A DNA stretch of 5,668 nucleotides from Clostridiales bacterium (lineage in GTDB: Bacteria; Bacillota; Clostridia; Oscillospirales; JAAYOS01), in assembly GCA_012521525.1 (NCBI GenBank), contig JAAYMG010000198.1, positions 1 through 5,668 on the forward strand, written 5' to 3'. A program made the position numbers and the translations under genes. Within the stretch, counting starts at the first letter, position 1. The number at the start of each line of letters is the position of its first letter. This document shows, piece after piece, positions 1-5,308 of this stretch. Below the pieces are notes generated by a model. That model did not search any database, was not told the origin of the DNA, and was given only the letters and a program-made list of their open reading frames with translations.

Positions 1-1707
1 CGGGGCAGTGCACCTGAACGTTATTTTCTCACCGGGCATTATATAGACGTCTTTGTTGTGGGGATATGTCGAACCGTCTATTATCTCGGCTACGTCTTTC
101 TTGACCGCCTCGGCAGCCGGCTGGGATACCGACCTGTGAATCTTGCGGATCAGGGAGGTCTCGCCCTGGGTAAATTCCAGGACGTTTTCTCCCTCTTTCA
201 GCTCGACAAAAACTCCAAAATAACCGTTTTCGGTCACATTTTCAACCGTCCGGCCGTTGAGATACAGGGTCCGGTCCGGATCACAGGTGCCTATCACGTA
301 CATCCTGCCGAATGTCGTCGTTATGTCCTTTGCGGGGCGTCCGATCCTGATGGTCCCGTCCTGTTCAGGCCTGTTCATGACAGGATAATCCACATGTTCC
401 GCAGGGCCGTAGTGGTAGTCGATAATAAAAGCTGCGAGCGGCGGATAGGTGATGAAGAATTTGTACCTGAAGTGCACCGAGCCGTCAACCTCGGGATGAG
501 AAGCATTGAGATCAAGCTGCCTGCGGATCTCGGCCGTGCCGTACCAGGGACTGTCCGGATTTTTATCCCCGCTGCGGTATGATGCATGGCCGATATACAG
601 GTCCACATCGGTCCCTCGCACGACATCGATCCACCAGTTTAGCAGGATTTCATAATCGGCGATGCTGTAACCTATGTTCCAATAGAGCTGTGGGCAGATA
701 TAGTCAAGCCAGCCGTTTAGCACCCATTTCCTGGTATCGGCAAAGTGGCTGTAGTATGACTGGTTGCCGTTCGTATCGCTCCCAAGGCTGTTTGAGGATT
801 TGTTAGCCCAGATTCCGAACGGAGATACTCCGAACCTGACATCGGGGTCTATCGCCTTAATGGCGTTGTATGTCTCTTCGATCAGCCTGTCTATGTTGCT
901 TCGCCGCCAGTCGTCCCTGTCGGTAAAATCGCGGCCGTATTTCAGATATGTATCCTCATCGTCGAAATTCCGGTCGGGATAGAAGTAGTCGTCAAAGTGG
1001 ATCCCGTCCACATCATAGTTTTCCATTATTTCAACGATCCCGTCTATTATCAGGGACCTTACTGCAGGTATTCCGGGGTTGAAGTACATGTGCCCGTCCG
1101 TATGCATTACGACCCACTCAGGGTGTTTGTATGCGTAGTTGTCAGGAGACAGCGTTTCCAGGTCGTGAGTAAGGCGGGCCACCCGGAAGGGGTTTATCCA
1201 TGCATGGAGTTCCAGCCCCCTGGCATGGGCCTGCTCGACCCAGAACTCCAGAGGATCGAAGTCTTCATCCGGCGCAAGACCCTGTTTTCCGGTAAGGTAA
1301 GCCGACCAGGGGAACAATTCGGACTTATAGAATGCGTCTCCCGACGGGCGCACCTGGAGGAAGACGGCGTTGAAGCCCATTTTTGCGCAGTTGTCCAGTA
1401 TCTCGACAGCCTCGGCCTTAAGCTCGGATACCGAAAGTCCCGGACTGGAAGGGTAATCCAGGTTTATGATGGTGGAGATCCATATGCCGCGGAAAGGCTC
1501 GTCTTCATTTTCTTCGCCTTCATCTTCTTCATGCCCGGTATCGGGAGCCGGAGAGGCTTCATCTTTTGATGGATCATCGGAGGCGGGTATAACTTCCGCT
1601 CCGGAGTAAATATGTCCGAAAACGTTTATGATATGGCTGCAGCCGGATAACAGCATGACTGCAGCGAAGATGAGCGGTATCATGAACCGGAGCACTTTTG
1701 ATGACAT
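1..1707 (-). CDS. GHL10-family (YngK/DigH-like) glycoside hydrolase lipoprotein, 3' end beyond window
   Basis: The frame is open for 569 codons from ATG at 1707 to the window edge, so the C-terminus is missing. Residues 1-23 form a lipoprotein signal peptide: basic start, hydrophobic core, lipobox L20-S-G-C23. An acidic, Pro-containing linker follows (about 43-71). The glycosidase-like barrel (about 72-435) carries GHL10 (PF02638) hallmarks: RGIWISTI near 73-80, WINPF at 170-174, HPEW at 195-198, and the signature DGIHFDDYFYP at 234-244 with acidic residues D239 and D240. Residues about 447-520 resemble a bacterial Ig-like (glucodextranase B-type) module, with GTCDPDRTLYLNG and an ELKEGENVLEF strand. 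It should be a membrane-anchored extracellular enzyme. From family knowledge, E. coli DigH (YddW) of this family acts on peptide-free peptidoglycan strands, so cell-wall glycan is a possible substrate, though this is inference. The start is fixed by AGGAGGT 5 nt upstream. What follows residue 569 cannot be seen. Confidence 0.93.
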   Translation of the reverse strand, partial: MSSKVLRFMIPLIFAAVMLLSGCSHIINVFGHIYSGAEVIPASDDPSKDEASPAPDTGHEEDEGEENEDEPFRGIWISTIINLDYPSSPGLSVSELKAEAVEILDNCAKMGFNAVFLQVRPSGDAFYKSELFPWSAYLTGKQGLAPDEDFDPLEFWVEQAHARGLELHAWINPFRVARLTHDLETLSPDNYAYKHPEWVVMHTDGHMYFNPGIPAVRSLIIDGIVEIMENYDVDGIHFDDYFYPDRNFDDEDTYLKYGRDFTDRDDWRRSNIDRLIEETYNAIKAIDPDVRFGVSPFGIWANKSSNSLGSDTNGNQSYYSHFADTRKWVLNGWLDYICPQLYWNIGYSIADYEILLNWWIDVVRGTDVDLYIGHASYRSGDKNPDSPWYGTAEIRRQLDLNASHPEVDGSVHFRYKFFITYPPLAAFIIDYHYGPAEHVDYPVMNRPEQDGTIRIGRPAKDITTTFGRMYVIGTCDPDRTLYLNGRTVENVTENGYFGVFVELKEGENVLEFTQGETSLIRKIHRSVSQPAAEAVKKDVAEIIDGSTYPHNKDVYIMPGEKITFRCTAP

Positions 1708-1712
1708 TACAC

Positions 1713-1719
1713 ACCTCCT
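1713..1719 (-). promoter_or_regulatory. Shine-Dalgarno site of the GHL10 gene
   Basis: On the minus strand AGGAGGT lies 5 nt before the ATG at 1707. It is a near-perfect anti-16S match and settles the start of the lipoprotein, which then begins directly with a good signal peptide. Confidence 0.9.
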
Positions 1720-1724
1720 GGATA

Positions 1725-1859
1725 TTATGTCTTCTGGATTTTTATCATCTTATCACAGAATTCGACGAAGTTCAACAGAGGAAGTTCCCAGGCATTTATT
1801 GCTTCTGTTTTGTCGCTTCCATATATCCATTGCGGTACTCCTGTAATATGGATATGCAT
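1725..1859 (-). CDS. Possible 44-aa small ORF or decayed gene remnant upstream of the GHL10 gene
   Basis: ATG at 1859 opens a 44-codon frame ending in TAA at 1725, 17 nt before the GHL10 start and directly ahead of its Shine-Dalgarno site, which is a typical operon spacing. The residues look protein-like (for example WIYGSDKTEAINAWELPLLN at 11-30, then FVEFCDKMIK), but no family is recognised. An in-frame TGA lies just two codons before the ATG, and there is no convincing ribosome site for that ATG. A second frame in the same stretch has a better signal: AGGAG then 7 nt then ATG at 1829-1831 on the minus strand, coding 25 residues to TGA at 1753. The promoter call at 1747-1775 overlaps this ORF, so either both signals coexist or the ORF is chance. 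It could also be the tail of a gene eroded by frameshift. Confidence 0.2.
   Translation of the reverse strand: MHIHITGVPQWIYGSDKTEAINAWELPLLNFVEFCDKMIKIQKT
1747..1775 (-). promoter_or_regulatory. Predicted sigma-A promoter for the GHL10 gene
   Basis: On the minus strand a TTGAAC -35 (1775-1770) is followed by a 17-bp spacer and a TAAGAT -10 (1752-1747). The -10 is preceded by TGA, giving an extended -10 motif. Each hexamer matches consensus at 4 of 6 positions. Transcription would start near 1740, leaving a leader of about 33 nt containing the AGGAGGT site. Because the terminator at 2001-2040 closes the upstream unit, a separate promoter is expected here. Confidence 0.55.
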
Positions 1860-1931
1860 GCTTCAACGATTTCATGAGACCGCATTTGAACAGGAAACTT
1901 TCGATTGAAAATCGGGTAAAGCAAAAACTTG

Positions 1932-1970
1932 GACAGGCTCTTTGTCCGCCTTCGGAGCAGGTAGCCTGTC
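1932..1970. repeat. Nested intergenic inverted repeat (hairpin)
   Basis: GACAGGCT (1932-1939) and AGCCTGTC (1963-1970) are perfect 8-bp arms. Inside them TCCG (1945-1948) and CGGA (1953-1956) form a second 4-bp stem around a 4-nt loop. On the minus strand the outer arm is followed 4 nt later by TTTTT, so it might act as a weak second terminator behind the strong one at 2001-2040. The outer arm also overlaps GTCTCATGA (1968-1976), whose inverse TCATGAGAC occurs at 1872-1880, giving a competing long-range pairing. Confidence 0.45.
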
Positions 1971-2000
1971 TCATGACCGCATTGCATAAGGATCATTTTG

Positions 2001-2040
2001 CGCAAACAAAGGCGGGAGCACGTTTTGCCGTACTCCCGCC
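2001..2040 (-). terminator. Rho-independent terminator after the GH3 gene
   Basis: On the minus strand a 12-bp stem (arms 2040-2029 and 2022-2011, GC-rich core GGCGGGAG/CTCCCGCC, one G-T wobble) closes a 6-nt loop. It is followed by TTTGTTTGC. It begins 36 nt after the GH3 stop codon, so it ends the mutase-GH3 transcript and separates it from the GHL10 gene. Confidence 0.92.
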
Positions 2041-2076
2041 TATAGCTGTTCAATCAGGGGCTAATGCCATTGCGAA

Positions 2077-3780
2077 CTAGAACCTGGTATCGATCCTTCC
2101 GCAGAAGGGGTCTACCGGGCTCTTTCCCTTGAAGGGGGAACGTCCCATCATCTTGTCAATGACGGCAGGGATCGTAAATTCGCTGTTCGTGTATGCGTTG
2201 ATATATGTCTTCATCATGGGGACATCGAGCAGGTGGTAGGGGTTTGCGAAGCTGATGGCCATGGTGGGGATCTCCTTGGAGAACCACGGTGTGTTTGATC
2301 CGCCAAGTCCGCCTTTCCAGGACAGCCTGACGACCGTGTTGTTCGAGGCGGTCGGGAAGTCGAAGACGTAGAGGGCGAGGTCGTAGTTGCTCTTGAAGCT
2401 GTCGACCGTCACCGGCTTGTCGGTTATGTAGCCGCCTGCCGGAGGATCGTAAACTTCAAATCCCTCAGCTTCCAGTGCTGCCCTGATTTTCGCTTCAAGA
2501 CCGGAGGTCTCGCCGAAGTAGCCTCCGCCCTCCGATACGAAGAGGACGATCCTCTTATACTTCTCGGGAGTTATCGGAAGCAGTCCGGCTGTGTCCTTTA
2601 CGAGCGTCACGGACTTGTCGGCGCATTCCTTTGCCCACTCAACATATTTGTCGCAGTGCAGGATGGAAAGGGCTTCCTCGCCGGGAACGAGTGTGTTGTT
2701 GGCCTTCTTGACATGGAGACCAAGCGAGGCCTTAAGTCCGAGGATCCTCATCAGCGCTTCGTTCAGCCGCTCATCGGTCAGGATCCCGTTTCTGTATCCG
2801 TTCATCATGAACTCATAGTCTTCATCAAAGCTCTTGTTGAACAGGAACATGTCGCAGCCGGCGGCGATGCTGAACGGAACCGCCTTCTCACGCGGCATGG
2901 CGCATGTGAATCCGAGCATCGGGGTGGCGTCGGTGACTATCATGCCGTTGAAGCCGAGGTGTCCGCGAAGCAGGCCGTTAAGGATCTCAGGCGACAAAGT
3001 CGCGGGGGTCAGGTAAGCTTCTTCATCGGAAAGGTTCGGATTGATTTTCTTCGCCCACGCCGGCTGGGAAATGTGGCCGACCATGACGGTTTTTGCGCCT
3101 GCGTCGATCAGGCCCTTGTAGATCATGCCATAAGTGGCATCCCACTCCTCTGCGGAGAGGTCGTTCTGGGTCACATGCAGGTGCTGGTCGCGCTCGTCAA
3201 CTCCGTCACCGGGGAAGTGCTTGATCGAAACGGCTAATCCGGCTTCGTCGGCGCCTCTCATATAAGCAAGTCCCATCCTGAGGACGCGCTCTGCGCTGTC
3301 CCCGAATGTGCGCAGGTTGGTTATGGGATTTCTGAAGTTCAGATCGATATCGACGATTGGAGCAAAAGACCAGTTGCAGCCGACTGCCGCACCTTCGCTG
3401 CAGGAGATGAGGCCGAGCCTGTATGCCTGCTCCTCGTCATCCGTAGCGGCAACCTGCATCGGCTTTCCGAACGTCGTGCCGTCTACGGCCGAGCCGGTAC
3501 CGCCTGCTTCGAGGTTTGCAGCCAACAGGAGAGGGATCTTGGAGTTTTCCTGAAGAAAACGGTGCGTGGCCTGAATTTCCTTGCCGGGACCCGCGCGGTA
3601 CATCATTCCGCCGATACCCTTGTCCAGCATGGACTTGAGGACCTCGCGGTCAGTCGTAAAACCGACCGGGCAGAACAGCTGTCCTATCTTTTCTTCGATG
3701 GACATGCCTGCGATAGTTTCCTCGACCCATTTTATTGCTTCATCGTCCAGGTAAAAAGGTTTTGCTTTGAGATCTACCAT
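2077..3780 (-). CDS. nagZ: NagZ-type family 3 glycoside hydrolase (beta-N-acetylglucosaminidase or phosphorylase), cytoplasmic
   Basis: 567 residues with no signal peptide or membrane segment, so cytoplasmic. The N-terminal barrel (about 15-360) shows GH3 signatures: IEEKIGQLF (28-36), NPITNLRTFGD (151-161), KHFPGDG (187-193), a D198-x-H200 acid/base pair in the loop after it, and GFNGMIVTD with predicted nucleophile D284. The His-based pair is the NagZ mark; other GH3 enzymes use Glu. The C-terminal GH3 domain (about 385-567) starts with SVTLVKDTAGLLPI and ends with SPVDPFCGRIDTRF, giving a two-domain layout as in Bacillus NagZ/YbbD rather than the single-domain E. coli enzyme. The expected reaction is release of GlcNAc, or a related beta-linked sugar, from the non-reducing end of short saccharides. 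Some GH3 enzymes with this His are phosphorylases, which would fit the mutase gene upstream. AAGGGGG sits 6 nt before the ATG. Substrate is not decided by sequence alone; the nagZ symbol is approximate. Confidence 0.92.
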   Translation of the reverse strand: MVDLKAKPFYLDDEAIKWVEETIAGMSIEEKIGQLFCPVGFTTDREVLKSMLDKGIGGMMYRAGPGKEIQATHRFLQENSKIPLLLAANLEAGGTGSAVDGTTFGKPMQVAATDDEEQAYRLGLISCSEGAAVGCNWSFAPIVDIDLNFRNPITNLRTFGDSAERVLRMGLAYMRGADEAGLAVSIKHFPGDGVDERDQHLHVTQNDLSAEEWDATYGMIYKGLIDAGAKTVMVGHISQPAWAKKINPNLSDEEAYLTPATLSPEILNGLLRGHLGFNGMIVTDATPMLGFTCAMPREKAVPFSIAAGCDMFLFNKSFDEDYEFMMNGYRNGILTDERLNEALMRILGLKASLGLHVKKANNTLVPGEEALSILHCDKYVEWAKECADKSVTLVKDTAGLLPITPEKYKRIVLFVSEGGGYFGETSGLEAKIRAALEAEGFEVYDPPAGGYITDKPVTVDSFKSNYDLALYVFDFPTASNNTVVRLSWKGGLGGSNTPWFSKEIPTMAISFANPYHLLDVPMMKTYINAYTNSEFTIPAVIDKMMGRSPFKGKSPVDPFCGRIDTRF

Positions 3781-3937
3781 AATAATCCCCCTTCAAATAT
3801 GTAAATCATATCTGTATGCAAATATAAGGCACGATAATTCGATTGCGATGATTTCGATGATATTGCCGTAACTTTCGATAATGATGCCGGCCGGTCTCAG
3901 GCAGCAAGCAACAGCCTGCGCGCATGATGACCGCTGA
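3781..3937 (-). promoter_or_regulatory. Mutase-GH3 intergenic leader with clustered CGAT boxes
   Basis: This 157-bp gap holds no gene. On the plus strand CGAT boxes occur at 3832, 3840, 3846, 3855 and 3876; read on the minus strand they give repeated ATCATCG/ATCGAA units, which could bind a regulator. A lone -10-like TATGAT lies at 3810-3805 (minus) without a good -35. The mutase stop is followed by a short GC hairpin around 3899-3919 with no T-run, so read-through into the GH3 gene is plausible. The Shine-Dalgarno site AAGGGGG is at 3793-3787. Confidence 0.35.
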
Positions 3938-4588
3938 TCATGCTTTCAGAAGGGAATCTACATCAAGATAAGAGAGGTTTTCGACCACGATGTCCGCTCC
4001 GGGGAGATTTTCGGGCTTTCCGATGCCTACGACGAATATGTTCTCGGATATGCCTGCCTGGACCCCCGCCAGGGAGTCCTCAAAAATCACGCATTCTGCC
4101 GGTTCAACGCCGAGCTCCTTTGCGCCCAGCAAAAAGACCTCGGGATCCGGCTTTGCCTTCGTCACTTTATTGCCGTCTATCACGGCATCGAAGTAATCCG
4201 TGATTTCAAGCCTGCTCAGGATGAGCGGCGCGTTCTTGCTGGCGGAGCAGATAGCGGTCTTTATCCCTCGTCTGCGGCATTCCTCAAGCACTTCAAGTGC
4301 TCCCGGAAGAAGTTCGGAACGGTCCAGATCGTGCAGGTACTCAACATACCATTCGTTTTTCATGTCAGCGAGCCGCACCTTTTCCTCATCATCGGCAGTG
4401 CGGTTGCCAAACTCGAGCAGCAGTTCCATGCAGCGCATCCTGCTTACGCCCTTGAAAGCTTCATTTGCCTTTTCGTCAAACGGGATGCCCAACATGTCCG
4501 CCAGCCGCTTCCAGGCCAGGTAGTGGTACTTAGCCGTATCGCAGATGACTCCGTCAAGATCGAATAAGAAAGCTTTGAACCTGGACAA
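3938..4588 (-). CDS. pgmB: Beta-phosphoglucomutase-like HAD-superfamily enzyme
   Basis: 216 residues, close to the usual length of beta-phosphoglucomutases. HAD motif I is FDLDGVICDT: D10 is the predicted phosphorylated nucleophile and D12 the acid/base. The flanking TAKYHYLAWK (18-27) and KGVSR (46-50) in the alpha-helical cap are characteristic of beta-phosphoglucomutase rather than generic HAD phosphatases. Motif II is CSASKNA (114-120), motif III includes K146 in KAKPDPE, and motif IV is E170-D171. The enzyme would interconvert a beta-sugar-1-phosphate (classically beta-glucose-1-phosphate) and the 6-phosphate in the cytoplasm. It is the promoter-proximal gene of a two-gene minus-strand unit with the GH3 enzyme (157-bp gap, no clear terminator between). 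No disaccharide phosphorylase of the usual GH65 type is in the window. Translation starts at TTG: an in-frame TAA lies two codons upstream and the next internal ATG is codon 51, past motif I. A sugar-phosphate phosphatase is the alternative. Confidence 0.88.
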   Translation of the reverse strand: MSRFKAFLFDLDGVICDTAKYHYLAWKRLADMLGIPFDEKANEAFKGVSRMRCMELLLEFGNRTADDEEKVRLADMKNEWYVEYLHDLDRSELLPGALEVLEECRRRGIKTAICSASKNAPLILSRLEITDYFDAVIDGNKVTKAKPDPEVFLLGAKELGVEPAECVIFEDSLAGVQAGISENIFVVGIGKPENLPGADIVVENLSYLDVDSLLKA

Positions 4589-4593
4589 GTTTT

Positions 4594-4600
4594 ACCTCCT
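4594..4600 (-). promoter_or_regulatory. Shine-Dalgarno site that fixes a TTG start
   Basis: AGGAGGT on the minus strand lies 5 nt before TTG at 4588-4586. With a TAA in the same frame at 4594-4592, TTG is the only start that keeps the catalytic N-terminus. A strong ribosome site coupled to a weak start codon may limit expression. Confidence 0.88.
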
Positions 4601-4654
4601 ATTTGCTGGATTCCTGCGAAAACCATATGTGGGAATATTCGCAACGTTTAGTTC

Positions 4655-4683
4655 AGTATAACAAACAGTGTTACGTTTGACAA
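4655..4683 (-). promoter_or_regulatory. Strong sigma-A promoter for the mutase-GH3 unit
   Basis: On the minus strand TTGTCA (-35, 4683-4678), a 17-bp spacer and TATACT (-10, 4660-4655) each match consensus at 5 of 6 positions, and TGT before the -10 gives an extended element. Transcription would start near 4648, about 60 nt ahead of the TTG start. This is the best promoter in the window. Confidence 0.78.
4662..4679. promoter_or_regulatory. Operator-like inverted repeat inside the mutase promoter
   Basis: CAAAC (4662-4666) and GTTTG (4675-4679) are perfect 5-bp arms separated by 8 bp. They lie over the promoter spacer and the edge of the -35, where a bound repressor would block RNA polymerase. 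AAACGT also recurs on the minus strand on both sides of the -10. The regulator is not identified; the arms are short enough that chance is possible. Confidence 0.3.
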
Positions 4684-4760
4684 GCTGTTTTTGGATATTT
4701 GCAAGAGGCGTTGGCAAAGCAGATCCGCCGGATTCCGGGACGGAGGCTTCATTTTCCGCA

Positions 4761-4789
4761 TTGCAATCGGGTTCGGAATAGGATAAACT
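4761..4789 (+). promoter_or_regulatory. Possible promoter for the ACT-UPF0210 pair
   Basis: TTGCAA (4761-4766), a 17-bp spacer and TAAACT (4784-4789) each match consensus at 4 of 6 positions. Transcription would start near 4796 and give a leader of about 100 nt that includes the hairpin at 4804-4855. It is divergent from the mutase promoter, about 80 bp away. Confidence 0.35.
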
Positions 4790-4803
4790 AAATAGCGGTA
4801 TTT

Positions 4804-4855
4804 TTGGCTGCTTATGTTAGGAATCAATATCGAATCATCGTCGATCAGCAGCCAA
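4804..4855 (+). repeat. Leader hairpin ahead of the ACT gene
   Basis: TTGGCTGCT (4804-4812) and AGCAGCCAA (4847-4855) are perfect 9-bp arms. Inside, ATCGA (4829-4833) and TCGAT (4841-4845) form a smaller stem around a 7-nt loop. No T-run follows, so it is not an intrinsic terminator. It could stabilise the mRNA, regulate translation, or be a DNA binding site. No known riboswitch class is recognised. Confidence 0.45.
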
Positions 4856-4860
4856 TACGG

Positions 4861-4872
4861 ATCAAATTTGAT
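4861..4872. repeat. Perfect 12-bp palindrome just upstream of the ACT gene
   Basis: ATCAAATTTGAT is its own reverse complement. It ends 23 nt before the preferred ATG and 11 nt before an alternative GTG, in the ribosome-loading region, which otherwise lacks a strong Shine-Dalgarno site. A dimeric regulator site is possible, perhaps autoregulation. Confidence 0.4.
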
Positions 4873-4895
4873 ATTGAAAGCTGGTGCGTAGGATC

Positions 4896-5171
4896 ATGGT
4901 TAAACGGGCTGTCATTACGGTCGTCGGACGGGACACCGTCGGTATCATAGCAGGCATATCGAAAGAGCTGGCTGTCAACGATGTCAATATACTCGATATT
5001 TCTCAAAGTGTCCTGCAGGAGCTCTTTGTGATGGTCATGCTCGTCGATGTCTCAAAATGCAGGCTTAGGTTCACCGACTTTGCACACGGGCTCGTGCAAA
5101 AAGGTGAAGAGATGAATGTCAAGGTACATGTGATGCATGAAGATATTTTCAATTCCATGCACAGGATCTAG
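4896..5171 (+). CDS. ACT-domain protein, UPF0237 family
   Basis: 91 residues, a single ACT domain filling the whole protein, as usual for UPF0237. The first strand RAVITVVGRD, the turn TVGIIAGISKEL (14-25), NVNILDISQSVL-type second strand (about 29-40) and the C-terminal HEDIFNSMHRI (81-91) match the family pattern as remembered. ACT domains bind small ligands, often amino acids, at dimer interfaces; the ligand and role of this stand-alone family are unknown. It is followed 137 bp downstream by a UPF0210 gene; the two are neighbours in many Firmicutes, for example Streptococcus pneumoniae, suggesting a functional pair. Start choice: ATG at 4896 aligns with homologues, but its only purine-rich site (AGGA, 4890-4893) is 2 nt away. 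GTG at 4884 would add four residues with a weak GAAAG at 4876-4880. Both lack a good ribosome site, which may imply low or regulated translation. Confidence 0.9.
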   Translation: MVKRAVITVVGRDTVGIIAGISKELAVNDVNILDISQSVLQELFVMVMLVDVSKCRLRFTDFAHGLVQKGEEMNVKVHVMHEDIFNSMHRI

Positions 5172-5173
5172 GT

Positions 5174-5239
5174 ATGCGTGTTATGAGCAGGCATGTACAG
5201 GAGATACAGGGCAACTTCTTTAAATCCATGTATGCGTGA
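5174..5239 (+). CDS. Possible 21-aa leader ORF between the ACT and UPF0210 genes
   Basis: ATG at 5174, two nt after the ACT stop, opens 21 codons ending at TGA 5237-5239. AGGA at 5163-5166 stands 7 nt upstream, a better-placed ribosome site than that of the ACT gene itself. The 3' half overlaps the left arm of the terminator-like hairpin at 5205-5271, so ribosome movement could affect folding. The peptide has no run of a single amino acid that would indicate classical attenuation. It resembles no known peptide and may be chance. Confidence 0.22.
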   Translation: MRVMSRHVQEIQGNFFKSMYA

Positions 5240-5271
5240 TATTTGGAATAGCTGCCCGCCCTGTACTTTTT
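5205..5271 (+). terminator. Terminator-like or attenuator-like hairpin between ACT and UPF0210 genes
   Basis: TACAGGGC (5205-5212) pairs perfectly with GCCCTGTA (5258-5265), followed by CTTTTT (5266-5271). The 45-nt loop is long for a simple terminator. Alternative pairings compete: GTACAGG (5195-5201) with CCTGTAC (5260-5266), and GGGCA (5209-5213) with TGCCC (5253-5257). It could attenuate read-through into the UPF0210 gene, or be coincidental. Confidence 0.35.
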
Positions 5272-5308
5272 GCGCGATGTTTGAACATGGTTTGAGGTAA
5301 GTGATATT

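Noticed and set aside
58..582. 174-codon plus-strand open frame
   Set aside because: It is antisense to the GHL10 coding region, has no family resemblance and lacks a ribosome site; the minus strand is clearly coding.
997..1569. 190-codon plus-strand open frame
   Set aside because: It is antisense to the GHL10 signature region DGIHFDDYFYP and is a shadow of that gene.
1997..2006. TTTGCGCAAA palindrome as an operator
   Set aside because: It is a 10-bp palindrome overlapping the T-rich tail of the terminator and is most simply a by-product of that tail.
1796..2053. 85-codon minus-strand frame (TTG start)
   Set aside because: It runs straight through the strong intrinsic terminator at 2001-2040 and has no ribosome site, so it is unlikely to be translated.
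1874..2080. 68-codon plus-strand frame
   Set aside because: It covers the terminator stem and ends in the GH3 stop region; no ribosome site or family resemblance.
2656..3237. 193-codon plus-strand open frame
   Set aside because: It lies wholly antisense to the GH3 catalytic domain and has no recognisable domain.
3887..3894. CCGGCCGG palindrome as a regulatory site
   Set aside because: It is short and GC-only in a non-coding gap; nothing else supports a function.
3899..3919. GC hairpin after the mutase stop as a terminator
   Set aside because: The arms are only 5 bp (CAGGC/GCCTG) around an 11-nt loop and no T-run follows on the minus strand.
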